From NCBI GenBank assembly GCA_020622165.1, contig JACNMN010000001.1, positions 496,001 through 560,000 on the forward strand: a stretch of DNA of 64,000 bases, in the 5' to 3' direction. This document shows positions 1 to 8,452 of the stretch, in pieces. How positions within the stretch are numbered: position 1 is the first letter of the stretch; the number at the start of each line of letters is the position of its first letter. The translations under genes were made by a program, and so were the position numbers. The DNA is from Boseongicola sp. H5 (GTDB lineage: Bacteria; Pseudomonadota; Alphaproteobacteria; Rhodobacterales; Rhodobacteraceae). The notes under the pieces were generated by a model. The model worked only from the letters and a program-made list of their open reading frames with translations, was not told the origin of the DNA and ran no database searches.

Positions 1-112
1 GACCAAAAGAGTGAAACCACGGCACATTCCCCCAGTTCTCAATACCAGTGCGCTGGCTTGGCACGGCGCAGCACAAAACACCATTTATTCGCAGGAGGAT
101 AGCAAGTTTCAT

Positions 113-132
113 TGGCTTGTGAAGCCGTTTTT
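113..132 (+). terminator. weak candidate terminator
   Basis: A 5-bp GGCTT/AAGCC stem with a GTG loop is followed by G and five T residues. It would terminate a plus-strand gene lying left of the window. The stem is short, so this is tentative. Nothing else is recognised in positions 1-254, which are less GC-rich than the genes around them. Confidence 0.3.
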
Positions 133-254
133 ACCAAATATAGTCTTTGGGGTGGAAACACTGCCCCTAGATATGGGGGATTGTTCGAAAAGCTGTTTGA
201 TATCCGTCGGAAAGCCCGCGCTTCGCGACCCCGTGTCGGGCAGGCGCCCCGATA

Positions 255-1577
255 TCAGATCAGCACACCGGCCAGAGAGTTCGACGCGCTTGCGATGATT
301 CTTACCGGAGCGATCTGACCGCGCAGGGTTTCCGGGCCGTCCACATGGACCGCGTGCAGATAATCCGACTTGCCGACCATCTGGCCCGGCATCCGGCCCG
401 GTTTTTCGAACAGCACCCGAACCTCGCGCCCGACCATCCCGTCCTGCGCGGCGCGCTGCTGCTCTGACAGAAGCGCCTGAAGCCGTTGCAGCCGGTCATC
501 GGCCTCCGCCTGATCCACGCCCGGCCGTTCGGCGGCGGGCGTGCCGGGACGCGCCGAATACTTGAAGGAATAGGCCTGACCGTAGCCCACGGCCCTGACC
601 AGATCGAGCGTCGCCTGGAAATCCGCCTCCGTTTCGCCGGGGAACCCGACGATGAAATCGCCCGAAAGCAACAGATCGGGCCTTGCATCGCGGATCCGGG
701 CAATCAGACGGATATAGTGTTCGGCCGTATGTTTGCGGTTCATCGCCTTCAGGATCCGGTCGCTGCCCGATTGCACCGGAAGATGCAGATAAGGCATCAG
801 CTTGGCGCAATCCCCGTGGGCCGCGATCAGATCGTCTTCCATGTCATTGGGATGGGAGGTGGTGAACCGGATCCGTTCCAGCCCGTCGATCTCTGCCATC
901 CGCCGGATCAGCCGGGCCAGGCCCCATTCCGCGCCGTCCGGCCCGGTGCCGTGATAGGCATTCACATTCTGGCCCAGAAGGGTGATCTCGCGCACCCCGC
1001 GTTCGACGAGATCCTGCGCTTCGTGCAACAGCCGGTCGACCGGCCGGGACACTTCCGCGCCGCGCGTATAGGGCACCACACAGAACGCGCAGAACTTGTC
1101 GCACCCTTCCTGCACGGTCAGAAAGGCGGTCGGCCCTCTGGGCGCCTTGCGCGTCTTCGGCAGATGCGCGAACTTGTCCTCCTCGGGGAAATCGGTATCC
1201 AGCGCCCGGCCGCCGCCCGCCAGCGTATCCACCATCTCCGGCAGGCGGTGATAGGTCTGCGGCCCCACAACCAGATCGACCATCGGCTGCCGCCGGATGA
1301 TCTCTTCGCCCTCGGCCTGGGCCACGCAGCCGGCGACCCCGATCTTGAGATCCGGGTTGGCGTCCCGCAACGGCCGGAACCGTCCAAGCTCGGAATACAC
1401 CTTTTCCGCCGCCTTTTCGCGGATGTGGCAGGTATTCAGCAGGATCATGTCGGCGTCGTCGGGGGTGTCCGTCTGGACATATCCCTTCGACCCCAGTGCC
1501 TCCACCATGCGCTCGCTGTCATAGACATTCATCTGACAGCCATAGGTCTTGACATAAAGCTTCTTCGGCTCGGACAT
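255..1577 (-). CDS. miaB: tRNA-2-methylthio-N6-dimethylallyladenosine synthase MiaB
   Basis: This radical-SAM methylthiotransferase converts i6A37 to ms2i6A37 in tRNAs reading UNN codons, in the cytoplasm. The 440-residue protein has the family layout. An N-terminal UPF0004 domain carries three cluster cysteines at about 14 (YGCQMN), 50 (NTCHIR) and 84 (AGCVAQ). A radical-SAM domain has CxxxCxxC at 159/163/166, and a C-terminal TRAM region follows. The reading frame stays open 46 codons further upstream, but the extension is basic and unlike the family, so ATG 1577 (MSEPKK) is chosen. The gene is divergent from the next one, with 125 bp between them. Confidence 0.96.
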   Translation of the reverse strand: MSEPKKLYVKTYGCQMNVYDSERMVEALGSKGYVQTDTPDDADMILLNTCHIREKAAEKVYSELGRFRPLRDANPDLKIGVAGCVAQAEGEEIIRRQPMVDLVVGPQTYHRLPEMVDTLAGGGRALDTDFPEEDKFAHLPKTRKAPRGPTAFLTVQEGCDKFCAFCVVPYTRGAEVSRPVDRLLHEAQDLVERGVREITLLGQNVNAYHGTGPDGAEWGLARLIRRMAEIDGLERIRFTTSHPNDMEDDLIAAHGDCAKLMPYLHLPVQSGSDRILKAMNRKHTAEHYIRLIARIRDARPDLLLSGDFIVGFPGETEADFQATLDLVRAVGYGQAYSFKYSARPGTPAAERPGVDQAEADDRLQRLQALLSEQQRAAQDGMVGREVRVLFEKPGRMPGQMVGKSDYLHAVHVDGPETLRGQIAPVRIIASASNSLAGVLI

Positions 1578-1702
1578 GAAACGGGCTCCGGTGGGGTCGA
1601 CCGCCCGTGTACCCCATGGGCGCGCGGCCTTCAACGGCGCGTAATTGCAATCTTTACGCTTGCGCGTCAGATTGGCCGGAAAGCGACGCAAGGTAGTGAA
1701 CC

Positions 1703-2575
1703 ATGATTTATCCAAGCCTTGACGCGTTCCGTGCGGCGCCCCCGTCCGCCTTCGGCAAGGGGCCTTTCGCGATGATCATCGCAGAGGACGCAACCGAGGT
1801 CGTGTCCACGGTCATGCATGTCCTGCAACTTGGCTTTGCCCGTGTTTTCCTGATGGCGCCCGAGGGGCTCGACCTGCCGGAAAACGAACCCGAGATCGCC
1901 AATCAGGTGGACATCATCCGCCACCGCACCCGGCAGCCGGGGACGGTGGTGGATGCCGTGAACACGCTGATCGACAAGATCCCCGGCGAATGGCTGCATT
2001 ACTGTTTCAACGGGGAATACCTGTTCTATCCGTTCTGCGAAGACCGCACCGTGGGGGAAGCGGTCTCCTTCGTGATGGAGGAAAGACGCAGCTCGATCCT
2101 GACCTATGTGATCGATCTCTATGCCGATGATCTGTCGCTTTATCCCGATGCGGTCTCGCTCGATACGGCGCATGTGGACGGGTCGGGATATTACGCCGCA
2201 ACCAGACGGAATGAAGATGACGACGTTCTGGAACGTCAACTGAATTTCTATGGCGGGCTGCGCTGGCGGTTCGAGGAGCATGTGCCCGAACCGAAGCGCA
2301 AGATCGACCGGGTCGGTCTTTTCCGGGCGCGCCCGGGCTTGCGGCTGCGCGAAGACCACACGCTGAACGATGAGGAAATGAACACCTATGCCTGCCCGTG
2401 GCATCATTCGATGTCGGCCGCCATCTGTTCGTTCCGCGTGGCCAAGGCGCTGCGCACCAATCCCGGCTCGCGCGACGATATCCCCGATTTCCGCTGGCAT
2501 AAATCGGTCAGGTTTCAATGGTCGTCGCAGCAATTGGCGCAGCTTGGGCTGATGGAACCGGGGCAATGGTTCTGA
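1703..2575 (+). CDS. glycosyltransferase family 2-like protein
   Basis: A 290-residue soluble protein without signal peptide or membrane segments. The N-terminal half resembles GT-A fold proteins of the Glyco_tranf_2_4 type: an AMIIAEDA strand, then an alpha/beta region, then NGEYLFYP where relatives carry a D-D-E-F-type metal/sugar-nucleotide motif. The usual acidic pair is not evident there, so catalytic competence is unclear. The C-terminal half is rich in Arg, Trp and His. The gene lies divergently from miaB and 22 bp upstream of the MFS gene, so the two may be cotranscribed. Fold assignment is by resemblance only and the substrate is unknown. Confidence 0.6.
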   Translation: MIYPSLDAFRAAPPSAFGKGPFAMIIAEDATEVVSTVMHVLQLGFARVFLMAPEGLDLPENEPEIANQVDIIRHRTRQPGTVVDAVNTLIDKIPGEWLHYCFNGEYLFYPFCEDRTVGEAVSFVMEERRSSILTYVIDLYADDLSLYPDAVSLDTAHVDGSGYYAATRRNEDDDVLERQLNFYGGLRWRFEEHVPEPKRKIDRVGLFRARPGLRLREDHTLNDEEMNTYACPWHHSMSAAICSFRVAKALRTNPGSRDDIPDFRWHKSVRFQWSSQQLAQLGLMEPGQWF

Positions 2576-2597
2576 GACGACCCGCGCGGGCCGGACC

Positions 2598-3773
2598 ATG
2601 CGCCTGATCCGCGACCCGGCCATCCTTGCCCTGATGGGCATGCAGGTGACGGTCTGGGCCGGATTGTTCTACAGCTTTCCCGCGCTGGTTCTGCACTGGC
2701 AGACCGAATTTGGCTGGTCGACCGCGGAGATCATGGGCGCGTTCACGATTTCGATTGCCGTCTACGCCCTTGGCGCCCCGCTTTTCGGGCGGTTGATAGA
2801 TCGCGGCGCGGCCCCGATCAGCATGCCCCTGGGCGCGGCCATCGGGGCCGGGCTGCTCGTGGCACTGGCATTCGCGGACACGCTTCTGGCCTTCTACCTG
2901 ATCTGGGCGGCCATCGGGGCGACCATGGGCCTGACACTTTACGAGGCCTGTTTTGCCATCGTTACCCGGGCGCGGGGCGCCAATGCGCGGCGGGCGATCA
3001 CCGCGATCACGCTGGTGGGCGGGTTCGCGAGCACCCTGGCCTATCCGTTGACCCACTGGTTGGCCGGGATCGGCGGCTGGCGCACCGCCATCTGCGCGAT
3101 GGCGGCACTGGTGGTCCTCGTGGCCGCCCCGCTGGCACGTCTGGCGGCGCGCAAGCTGGAGGCGCAGGCGCGGGCACAGGCGCTGCCTACGGACACGGCG
3201 CCATCGCGACCCCGGCCATTCGTGCTGCACGTGCCCGGCTATTGGGCGATTGCGGGCGGCTTCGCTCTGGCGGCCCTGACCAGCGGCATCGTGCTCAGCC
3301 ATCTGTTGCCGATCATGGCCGCGCAGGGCGTCAGCGACGATATGGCGATCCTTGCGGCCGCGGCGATCGGCCCGGCGCAGGTTGCCGGGCGGATGGCGAT
3401 GATGGCCGTCGACAACCGGATCTCCGCGCTGCGGATCGCGCAAATCGCCATGGCGACGCTGGCCCTGGGCGCGGTGATGATGGCCGCGGCGGGTTGGGTC
3501 GCGGCGCTGGTTCTGGCCTTCGGGGTCTTGCAGGGCGCGGGCTACGGTGTGGTCGGCATCATGCGCCCGGTGGTGACCCGCGATATCCTCGGTCAGCGGG
3601 ATTTCGGAGCGGTGTCGGGCGCGGTCTCCCTCCCATCGCTGTTTCTGTTCGCGCTGGCCCCGTTTCTGGGCGCGGTGCTGTTCGATCTGGCGGGCTACGG
3701 TCCGGTCCTGCTGCTTTGCATGGCGGCACCAGTCGCGGGTGCGATCTTGCTGCAGACGCTGGACCGCACATGA
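2598..3773 (+). CDS. MFS transporter
   Basis: A 391-residue integral inner-membrane protein with about 12 predicted hydrophobic segments. It has the internal duplication of the major facilitator superfamily, including a loop 2-3 motif resembling GRLIDR around residue 67 and a long cytoplasmic linker after segment 6 (about residues 183-210). Substrate cannot be read from the sequence; it resembles the small-molecule/monocarboxylate-like members. Start ATG 2598 has no strong Shine-Dalgarno. The gene follows the glycosyltransferase-like gene by 22 bp and is convergent with the Hsp20 gene. Confidence 0.85.
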   Translation: MRLIRDPAILALMGMQVTVWAGLFYSFPALVLHWQTEFGWSTAEIMGAFTISIAVYALGAPLFGRLIDRGAAPISMPLGAAIGAGLLVALAFADTLLAFYLIWAAIGATMGLTLYEACFAIVTRARGANARRAITAITLVGGFASTLAYPLTHWLAGIGGWRTAICAMAALVVLVAAPLARLAARKLEAQARAQALPTDTAPSRPRPFVLHVPGYWAIAGGFALAALTSGIVLSHLLPIMAAQGVSDDMAILAAAAIGPAQVAGRMAMMAVDNRISALRIAQIAMATLALGAVMMAAAGWVAALVLAFGVLQGAGYGVVGIMRPVVTRDILGQRDFGAVSGAVSLPSLFLFALAPFLGAVLFDLAGYGPVLLLCMAAPVAGAILLQTLDRT

Positions 3774-3801
3774 AAAAGCGCAGCCCCATGGGGACTGCGC
3801 T
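3773..3801 (-). terminator. intrinsic terminator of hsp20
   Basis: A stem AGCGCAG/CTGCGCT (3777-3783 with 3795-3801) encloses CCCC/GGGG. On the minus strand it is followed by a run of T residues, so it terminates the hsp20 transcript. The plus-strand side has no T run. Confidence 0.8.
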
Positions 3802-3824
3802 CCGTGTCATCGCAAAGCGCGAGA

Positions 3825-4286
3825 TCAGGCCGTCACCGGCTCCGCATCGATCGCCTTGGGCGCAGTGCCGTTGATCTCGATCTGGCGCGGTTTCAGCGCC
3901 TCGGGCACTTCGCGGACCAGATCGATATGCAGCATCCCGTTTTCATGGGACGCGCCGGTCACCCGGACATGATCGGCCAGCTGGAAGCGTTTCTCGAACG
4001 CCCGCGTGGCGATCCCGCGGTGCAGGTAGGTGCGTGTCGTCTCCTCCTTCGCCTTGCGCGCCGTCACGACAAGCTCGGTCTCGCGCTGTTCCACGGCGAG
4101 ATCGTCATCGGTGAAGCCCGCAACCGCAATCGAAATGCGATAGGCGTCTTCATCCGTCTTTTCGATATTGTAAGGGGGGTAGGTGCTGGTGCCCACGTCC
4201 TGGGTCATCACGCGGTCCAGCAAATCGGCCATGCGGTCAAAGCCGACGGTTGCCCGGTACAGGGGCGACAGATCATAAGTGCGCAT
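3825..4286 (-). CDS. Hsp20 family small heat-shock protein (IbpA-like)
   Basis: A 153-residue ATP-independent holdase. The N-terminal stretch (DLSPLYRATVGFDRM) is typical of IbpA-type proteins and is followed by an alpha-crystallin domain at about residues 35-130. A C-terminal tail of about 20 residues carries the IEI anchor-like triplet. GTG 4289 and ATG 4286 are both possible starts; ATG is preferred because GGAGG lies 8 bases upstream. An RpoH-like promoter lies about 100 bp upstream and a strong terminator lies downstream, so it is a single-gene heat-shock unit. Confidence 0.93.
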   Translation of the reverse strand: MRTYDLSPLYRATVGFDRMADLLDRVMTQDVGTSTYPPYNIEKTDEDAYRISIAVAGFTDDDLAVEQRETELVVTARKAKEETTRTYLHRGIATRAFEKRFQLADHVRVTGASHENGMLHIDLVREVPEALKPRQIEINGTAPKAIDAEPVTA

Positions 4287-4386
4287 CACGTTATCCTCCG
4301 TTTGAGCGACAACTCTCTTTTGTCAGGCGGTCCATATGCGAACCCGCCAAGGTCATGCCGCGGCCCCATCCGGGCACCACAGCGCC

Positions 4387-4419
4387 CTATATGTGTGATA
4401 CGGTTTTCGGCGTTTCAAG
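4387..4419 (-). promoter_or_regulatory. candidate RpoH (sigma-32) promoter of hsp20
   Basis: On the minus strand CTTGAAA (4419-4413) is separated by 17 bases from CACATATAG (4395-4387). This fits the alphaproteobacterial RpoH pattern (CTTGAA, a spacer of about 17, then C-Y-x-T-A-T). It sits immediately after the protease stop codon and upstream of a heat-shock gene, which supports the call. Confidence 0.65.
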
Positions 4420-4423
4420 AGGG

Positions 4424-5272
4424 TCAGGGGCGGACAAACCGGGCGCCCGAGCTTTCGCGCCCGTCATTGCTGCCCGACAGGGTACGGATCTGCGGCAGGG
4501 AACGGACGAATTGCGCATTCGAACGGTCCAGCAAATCCAGCAGCACCACAAGTTCACCCTGCAACTCAGCCGACAGCGCCACCGGCTCATCCCCCCAATC
4601 GGCGAGGGCCGACACCACCGACACGACATTCATCTGCCCGTCCCGGTCCACCATGACCGGCGAGCCGGAAGAACCCTGAACCACCGAGCAGGACAGGACC
4701 AGAATACCGGGATCCTCGGCCAGAACCTCGCAATCGTCTTCGAGGGAGGCATACTCCTCCCGCTCGGCGCCATAGGAGACGACCTGTACGACATCGCCGG
4801 GGCCGACACTGCCGCGTGTCGCGATCGGGCGAATGGTCTGTTCCGGGATCGCGCGGTCAAGCTGGAGAAGGGCCATGTCGGTGCGGATCCGGTTCAGATC
4901 ATCGGGGCTGCCATAAGTGTAATCGGGATGCAGGATGCTTTTGCGAATGCCCCGGTGTGCGACGGCATAGCCATTTCTGAGCCCGGCGTTGAAGGACAGG
5001 GCCGCGTCGGGCCGGCGGGTCGCGCTGTCTTCGGGTCCGTCGAACAGGCAATGGGCCGCCGTCAGGACCAGATCGGGCGCGATCAGCGTGGCGGTGCAGA
5101 ACCCCGCACCGGTATCCAGACGCCCCACCGCCTCCCATCCGCGCAGATCATGCGCCGAGTCCAGCGGCCGCAGCGGCGTATCGGGTTCCACGGTGGGCAA
5201 TCCCCGCGTCTGCGCCATTGCCGGACCCGCAAGCGCCAAGGCGATTGCAACGACGGGGAAAATGGCCTTCAT
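4424..5272 (-). CDS. secreted trypsin-like serine protease
   Basis: An exported S1/S1B-type protease of 282 residues. The N-terminus has a signal peptide with a hydrophobic core and an AMA-Q cleavage site at about residue 20. The catalytic triad is visible: His74 in TAAHC, Asp132 in TDMALLQL, and the nucleophile Ser202 in GSSGSP. The last motif departs from the classic GDSGGP but is known in bacterial glutamyl-endopeptidase-like members. Cysteines flank the His motif. The function is probably periplasmic or extracellular proteolysis. ATG 5272 is preferred over GTG 5275 because GGAG lies 8 bases upstream. Confidence 0.88.
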   Translation of the reverse strand: MKAIFPVVAIALALAGPAMAQTRGLPTVEPDTPLRPLDSAHDLRGWEAVGRLDTGAGFCTATLIAPDLVLTAAHCLFDGPEDSATRRPDAALSFNAGLRNGYAVAHRGIRKSILHPDYTYGSPDDLNRIRTDMALLQLDRAIPEQTIRPIATRGSVGPGDVVQVVSYGAEREEYASLEDDCEVLAEDPGILVLSCSVVQGSSGSPVMVDRDGQMNVVSVVSALADWGDEPVALSAELQGELVVLLDLLDRSNAQFVRSLPQIRTLSGSNDGRESSGARFVRP

Positions 5273-5434
5273 CACCGGGTCTCCGCAGGGAACTCCGCTT
5301 TTTCACTACCGGTCCAGTACGGCGAAAATGAGGCCGGGCGCGGTGATTGGACCGGGCCCGGCCCGCCGGTGAATGCGCACAGGCAGGACCGGGACAGAAC
5401 CGGAACCGCGGCTATTCGCGGGCCCCGGTCGCGG

Positions 5435-6838
5435 TCAGCGCAGCATCGGCACTGCGGGGGTTGCCCGCTCCGCCGTCAAGGCGGGTGGCTGCGGGCCGCC
5501 TGTCGCCCAGTCCAGCAGTTCGACCGTATGGACAACCGGAATATCCGTTCCGCCGCCGATCTGCATCATGCAGCCGATATTGCCCGCCGCGATGATATCC
5601 GGAGCCTTCGCCTCAAGGGTCCGCACCTTGCGGTCTTTCAGCTGTTTCGAGATCTCGGGCTGCATCAGATTATAGGTGCCGGCGCTGCCGCAGCACAGGT
5701 GACTGTCCGCAGGTTCCACGACCTCGAACCCGGCCCGCTTCAGAAGGTCCTTGGGATAGGTCTTGATCTGCTGGCCATGCTGCAGGCTGCACGCGGCGTG
5801 ATAGGCGACTTTCAGGCCCTGACCGATCGGGGCGGGCGCGCTTTCGGGGGTATGCGCCGCATCGGTCCCGGCGATGGCGTCCCGCGCGGGGTTGATGGCG
5901 CGCCATTGCGGCGCGTCACCGGGCAGAAGGTCGATCAGCACTTCCGAGATGTCTCTCGCGATACCCGCCACGGCGGCGGCCTCTTCCGCGAGCGGCTCGT
6001 TGCGGAACATGTGGCCGTAATCCTTCACGGTCGTCCCGCAGCCGCTGGTATTGATGACGATGGCGTCCAGCCCCGCACCCTGCATCTCGGTCCACCACGC
6101 GCGGATATTCCTTGCCGCCGTGGCGTGGCTTTCCCGGGTCTTGCCCATGTGATGCGTCAGCGCACCGCAGCAGCCCGCGCCCTCGGCGATCACCACTTCG
6201 GCGCCCAGTCTGCGTAGAAGCCGGATGGTCGCGTCGTTGATATCCGTGTTCAGCGCGCGCTGCGCGCATCCGGTCATGAGCGCGACACGCATCTTGCGCG
6301 CGCCCGTTGCGGAAAACACCTGCGGATCGTCATTGCGGCTGACCGGGGGGATGGTTTTGGGCGCCATTTCCAGCATCGCCTTCAGCCGCGCATCCGGCAT
6401 CAGCCATTTGAAAGGCCGGCCGATCTTGGCCCCGAGCAGCGCCAGACGAAACCTCGTCGGGTAAGGCAGGATCCGCGCCAGGATCCAGCGCAGCGCCCTG
6501 TCGCTGAAGGGGCGTTTATAGGTCTGTTCGATATATTCGCGCGCGTGATCCACCAGATGCATGTAATGCACGCCCGACGGGCATGTGGTCATGCAGGCCA
6601 GGCAGGACAGGCACCGGTCGATATGCTTTACGGTCTTTTCGTCCGCAGGGCGATCATTTTCCAGCATATCTTTTATAAGATATATCCGTCCGCGCGGGCT
6701 GTCCAACTCATCGCCCAGCACCTGATAGGTCGGGCAGGTGGCCGTGCAAAAACCGCAATGGACGCAGGATCGCAGGATCTCGTTCGACCGTTTGGTCGCA
6801 GGATCCTTCAACTGCTCAGGCGTGAAGGTGGTTTGCAT
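5435..6838 (-). CDS. glcF: glycolate oxidase iron-sulfur subunit GlcF
   Basis: A 467-residue Fe-S subunit of the membrane-associated glycolate oxidase, which passes electrons from glycolate toward the respiratory chain. Two ferredoxin-type CxxCxxCxxxC clusters are visible (Cys25/28/31/35 and 76/79/82/86). Two CCG-type domains follow, with GAGCCGALTHH and HLCCGSAG. The frame extends upstream, but ATG 6838 (MQTTF) matches the family start; the extension lies over the preceding small membrane gene. It is the last gene of the glcD-glcE-orf-glcF operon. No T-rich terminator was seen in 5276-5434. Confidence 0.95.
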   Translation of the reverse strand: MQTTFTPEQLKDPATKRSNEILRSCVHCGFCTATCPTYQVLGDELDSPRGRIYLIKDMLENDRPADEKTVKHIDRCLSCLACMTTCPSGVHYMHLVDHAREYIEQTYKRPFSDRALRWILARILPYPTRFRLALLGAKIGRPFKWLMPDARLKAMLEMAPKTIPPVSRNDDPQVFSATGARKMRVALMTGCAQRALNTDINDATIRLLRRLGAEVVIAEGAGCCGALTHHMGKTRESHATAARNIRAWWTEMQGAGLDAIVINTSGCGTTVKDYGHMFRNEPLAEEAAAVAGIARDISEVLIDLLPGDAPQWRAINPARDAIAGTDAAHTPESAPAPIGQGLKVAYHAACSLQHGQQIKTYPKDLLKRAGFEVVEPADSHLCCGSAGTYNLMQPEISKQLKDRKVRTLEAKAPDIIAAGNIGCMMQIGGGTDIPVVHTVELLDWATGGPQPPALTAERATPAVPMLR

Positions 6839-6848
6839 GACCGCCCTT

Positions 6849-7196
6849 TCAGATAAATGAGAGAATGACGAGCCCCAGGACCGCCGCAGAAACCAGGAAG
6901 AGCGCCGCGAAAACGCCGCGCGCGGCCCAGACCGACGTGAAGCGGCCGAGATAGAGGTGATACCCCATGCCCGCCACCGTCGCCGCCAGAAGGGCGACGC
7001 CAAGCGCGCTGACCCATGCGGGATCGCGCCCGAGCATCGGCCCCTCCACGATCAGCGAAGCGAAGACAAGGGCCGCGGCAACGGCCGAGCCGATCTGGGC
7101 AATCAACGCCCCGAGCGGGCGGTCGCGGATAAAGACAAGCCCGCAGAACACGGCGGCGGACAGGACCGCAATCGGGGCGGCATCAAGGCCCATCAT
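6849..7196 (-). CDS. small membrane protein within the glc operon
   Basis: A 115-residue protein consisting almost entirely of about four hydrophobic segments with short basic loops and no recognisable domain. It starts one base after the glcE stop (TGA-G-ATGATG) and ends 10 bases before glcF, so it is translationally coupled to both. Position suggests a role with glycolate oxidase, perhaps as a membrane anchor, but nothing in the sequence proves this. Confidence 0.75.
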   Translation of the reverse strand: MMGLDAAPIAVLSAAVFCGLVFIRDRPLGALIAQIGSAVAAALVFASLIVEGPMLGRDPAWVSALGVALLAATVAGMGYHLYLGRFTSVWAARGVFAALFLVSAAVLGLVILSFI

Positions 7197-7197
7197 C

Positions 7198-8355
7198 TCA
7201 CACCTCTCCGCCCATCAGGCCAGGGTTCAGGATACCCTTCGGGTCGAACTGCTTCCTCAGCTCCGCCGACAATGCGGCAATCGGCGCGGCTTCGGGGTGA
7301 AAGACCGGCAGACGGGCGCGGGTGTCCTCGCTGGCCCGGATCAATGTCGCGTGGCCTGCGAAATCCGCCAGCTTCGCGCGCAGATCGGTGCCGCCCGGAA
7401 CCAGCGCCCAGACCAGCCCGCCGCCCCAGTCATAGAGCACATCGCGCGCGTCCAGCTTCGCCACCAGCTCCGGCGCATCGGTCGGCTTCACCGAGATGCG
7501 CCAGACATCCCCGTCCTTGCCCTTGAACCCGTCCACGTCCCGCACCCATTTCCAACCGGTATCGGTGCCGGACACGCCCCCATCGGCCGCAAGCCCGGTT
7601 TCGATCTCGGCCTGTCCGAACGGGGCCAGCAGGGCCTGAAGCCGACCGGCCCGATAGGCGACCGAAGCCTCGAACCCTTCGACGCGAAGCATGGTCACCG
7701 GATCGCCGTCCAGACCATTGGGCGTGTGCGCCGCGCCGGAAACCTCGAAAGGAGAGCCGAGCGCCGCAGCCATCGCCGCGACCGCGGTTTCGTCGTCAAG
7801 CCCCCGGAGAAGCACGCAGGCCGTTGCCGCCACACCGGGCAGAACCTTGAAGCTCAATTCCGACAGGACGCCAAGCGTGCCATAGCTGCCGGCCATGAGC
7901 TTCACCAGATCATAGCCGGTGACATTCTTCATCACCCGCCCGCCGTTTTTCATGATGCGTCCGCGCCCGTCGACGAACCGTACGCCGATCAGGCTGTCGC
8001 GGCAGGCGCCGGCCTGGATCCGGCGGGGGCCCGATACGTTGGCCGCGACAACGCCGCCGATGGTGGGAACCCCGTCGGTTCCCATCAGGGACCGGTGATC
8101 CATGGGTTCGAAGGGCAGCCTCTGGTTTTCCGCCGCCAGCGCCGCCTCCACATCCGCAAGCGGAGTGCCCGCCTTCACGACGATGGTCAGCGCGCCAGGT
8201 TCATAAAGCTCGATCCCGCGCATGTCGGCCATGGACAGGACCTCTCCCACCACGGGGCGCCCGATCGGCCGGGTGCCGCCACCCTGCACCCGCAACGGGG
8301 CGGATGCGGCCGACAGCATCTCGGCAAGCTCAATCTCGGTTTCAGGGGTCAGCAC
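7198..8355 (-). CDS. glcE: glycolate oxidase FAD-binding subunit GlcE
   Basis: A 385-residue subunit with one FAD-binding type-4 (PCMH) fold. The flavin-binding stretch is visible as RVQGGGTRP, GTPLADVEAAL, GGVVAANVSGPRR and YGTLGVLSELSFKVLP. Relative to GlcD it is shortened, as expected for GlcE. The start is GTG 8355 (MLTPETE) with GGAG 9 bases upstream; the upstream frame extension is unlike the family. It lies between glcD (97 bp upstream) and the small membrane gene. Confidence 0.94.
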   Translation of the reverse strand: MLTPETEIELAEMLSAASAPLRVQGGGTRPIGRPVVGEVLSMADMRGIELYEPGALTIVVKAGTPLADVEAALAAENQRLPFEPMDHRSLMGTDGVPTIGGVVAANVSGPRRIQAGACRDSLIGVRFVDGRGRIMKNGGRVMKNVTGYDLVKLMAGSYGTLGVLSELSFKVLPGVAATACVLLRGLDDETAVAAMAAALGSPFEVSGAAHTPNGLDGDPVTMLRVEGFEASVAYRAGRLQALLAPFGQAEIETGLAADGGVSGTDTGWKWVRDVDGFKGKDGDVWRISVKPTDAPELVAKLDARDVLYDWGGGLVWALVPGGTDLRAKLADFAGHATLIRASEDTRARLPVFHPEAAPIAALSAELRKQFDPKGILNPGLMGGEV

Positions 8356-8452
8356 GGCGGCCTGCTCCTTCTCTGCGCCCCGGATCTTCACGGGGTTTCG
8401 GATATGGGCGGGGCGCGCCTGCACAGGCCCCTGTCCCGATGACGTGCAACCT

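Noticed and set aside
58-73. A sigma-54-like TTGGCACG element
   Set aside because: The -24 part is good but the -12 TTGC is missing at the required spacing, and no gene follows in the right place.
11-298. Short plus-strand frame at the left edge
   Set aside because: It overlaps the end of miaB, has no domain or ribosome-binding site, and its translation looks non-coding.
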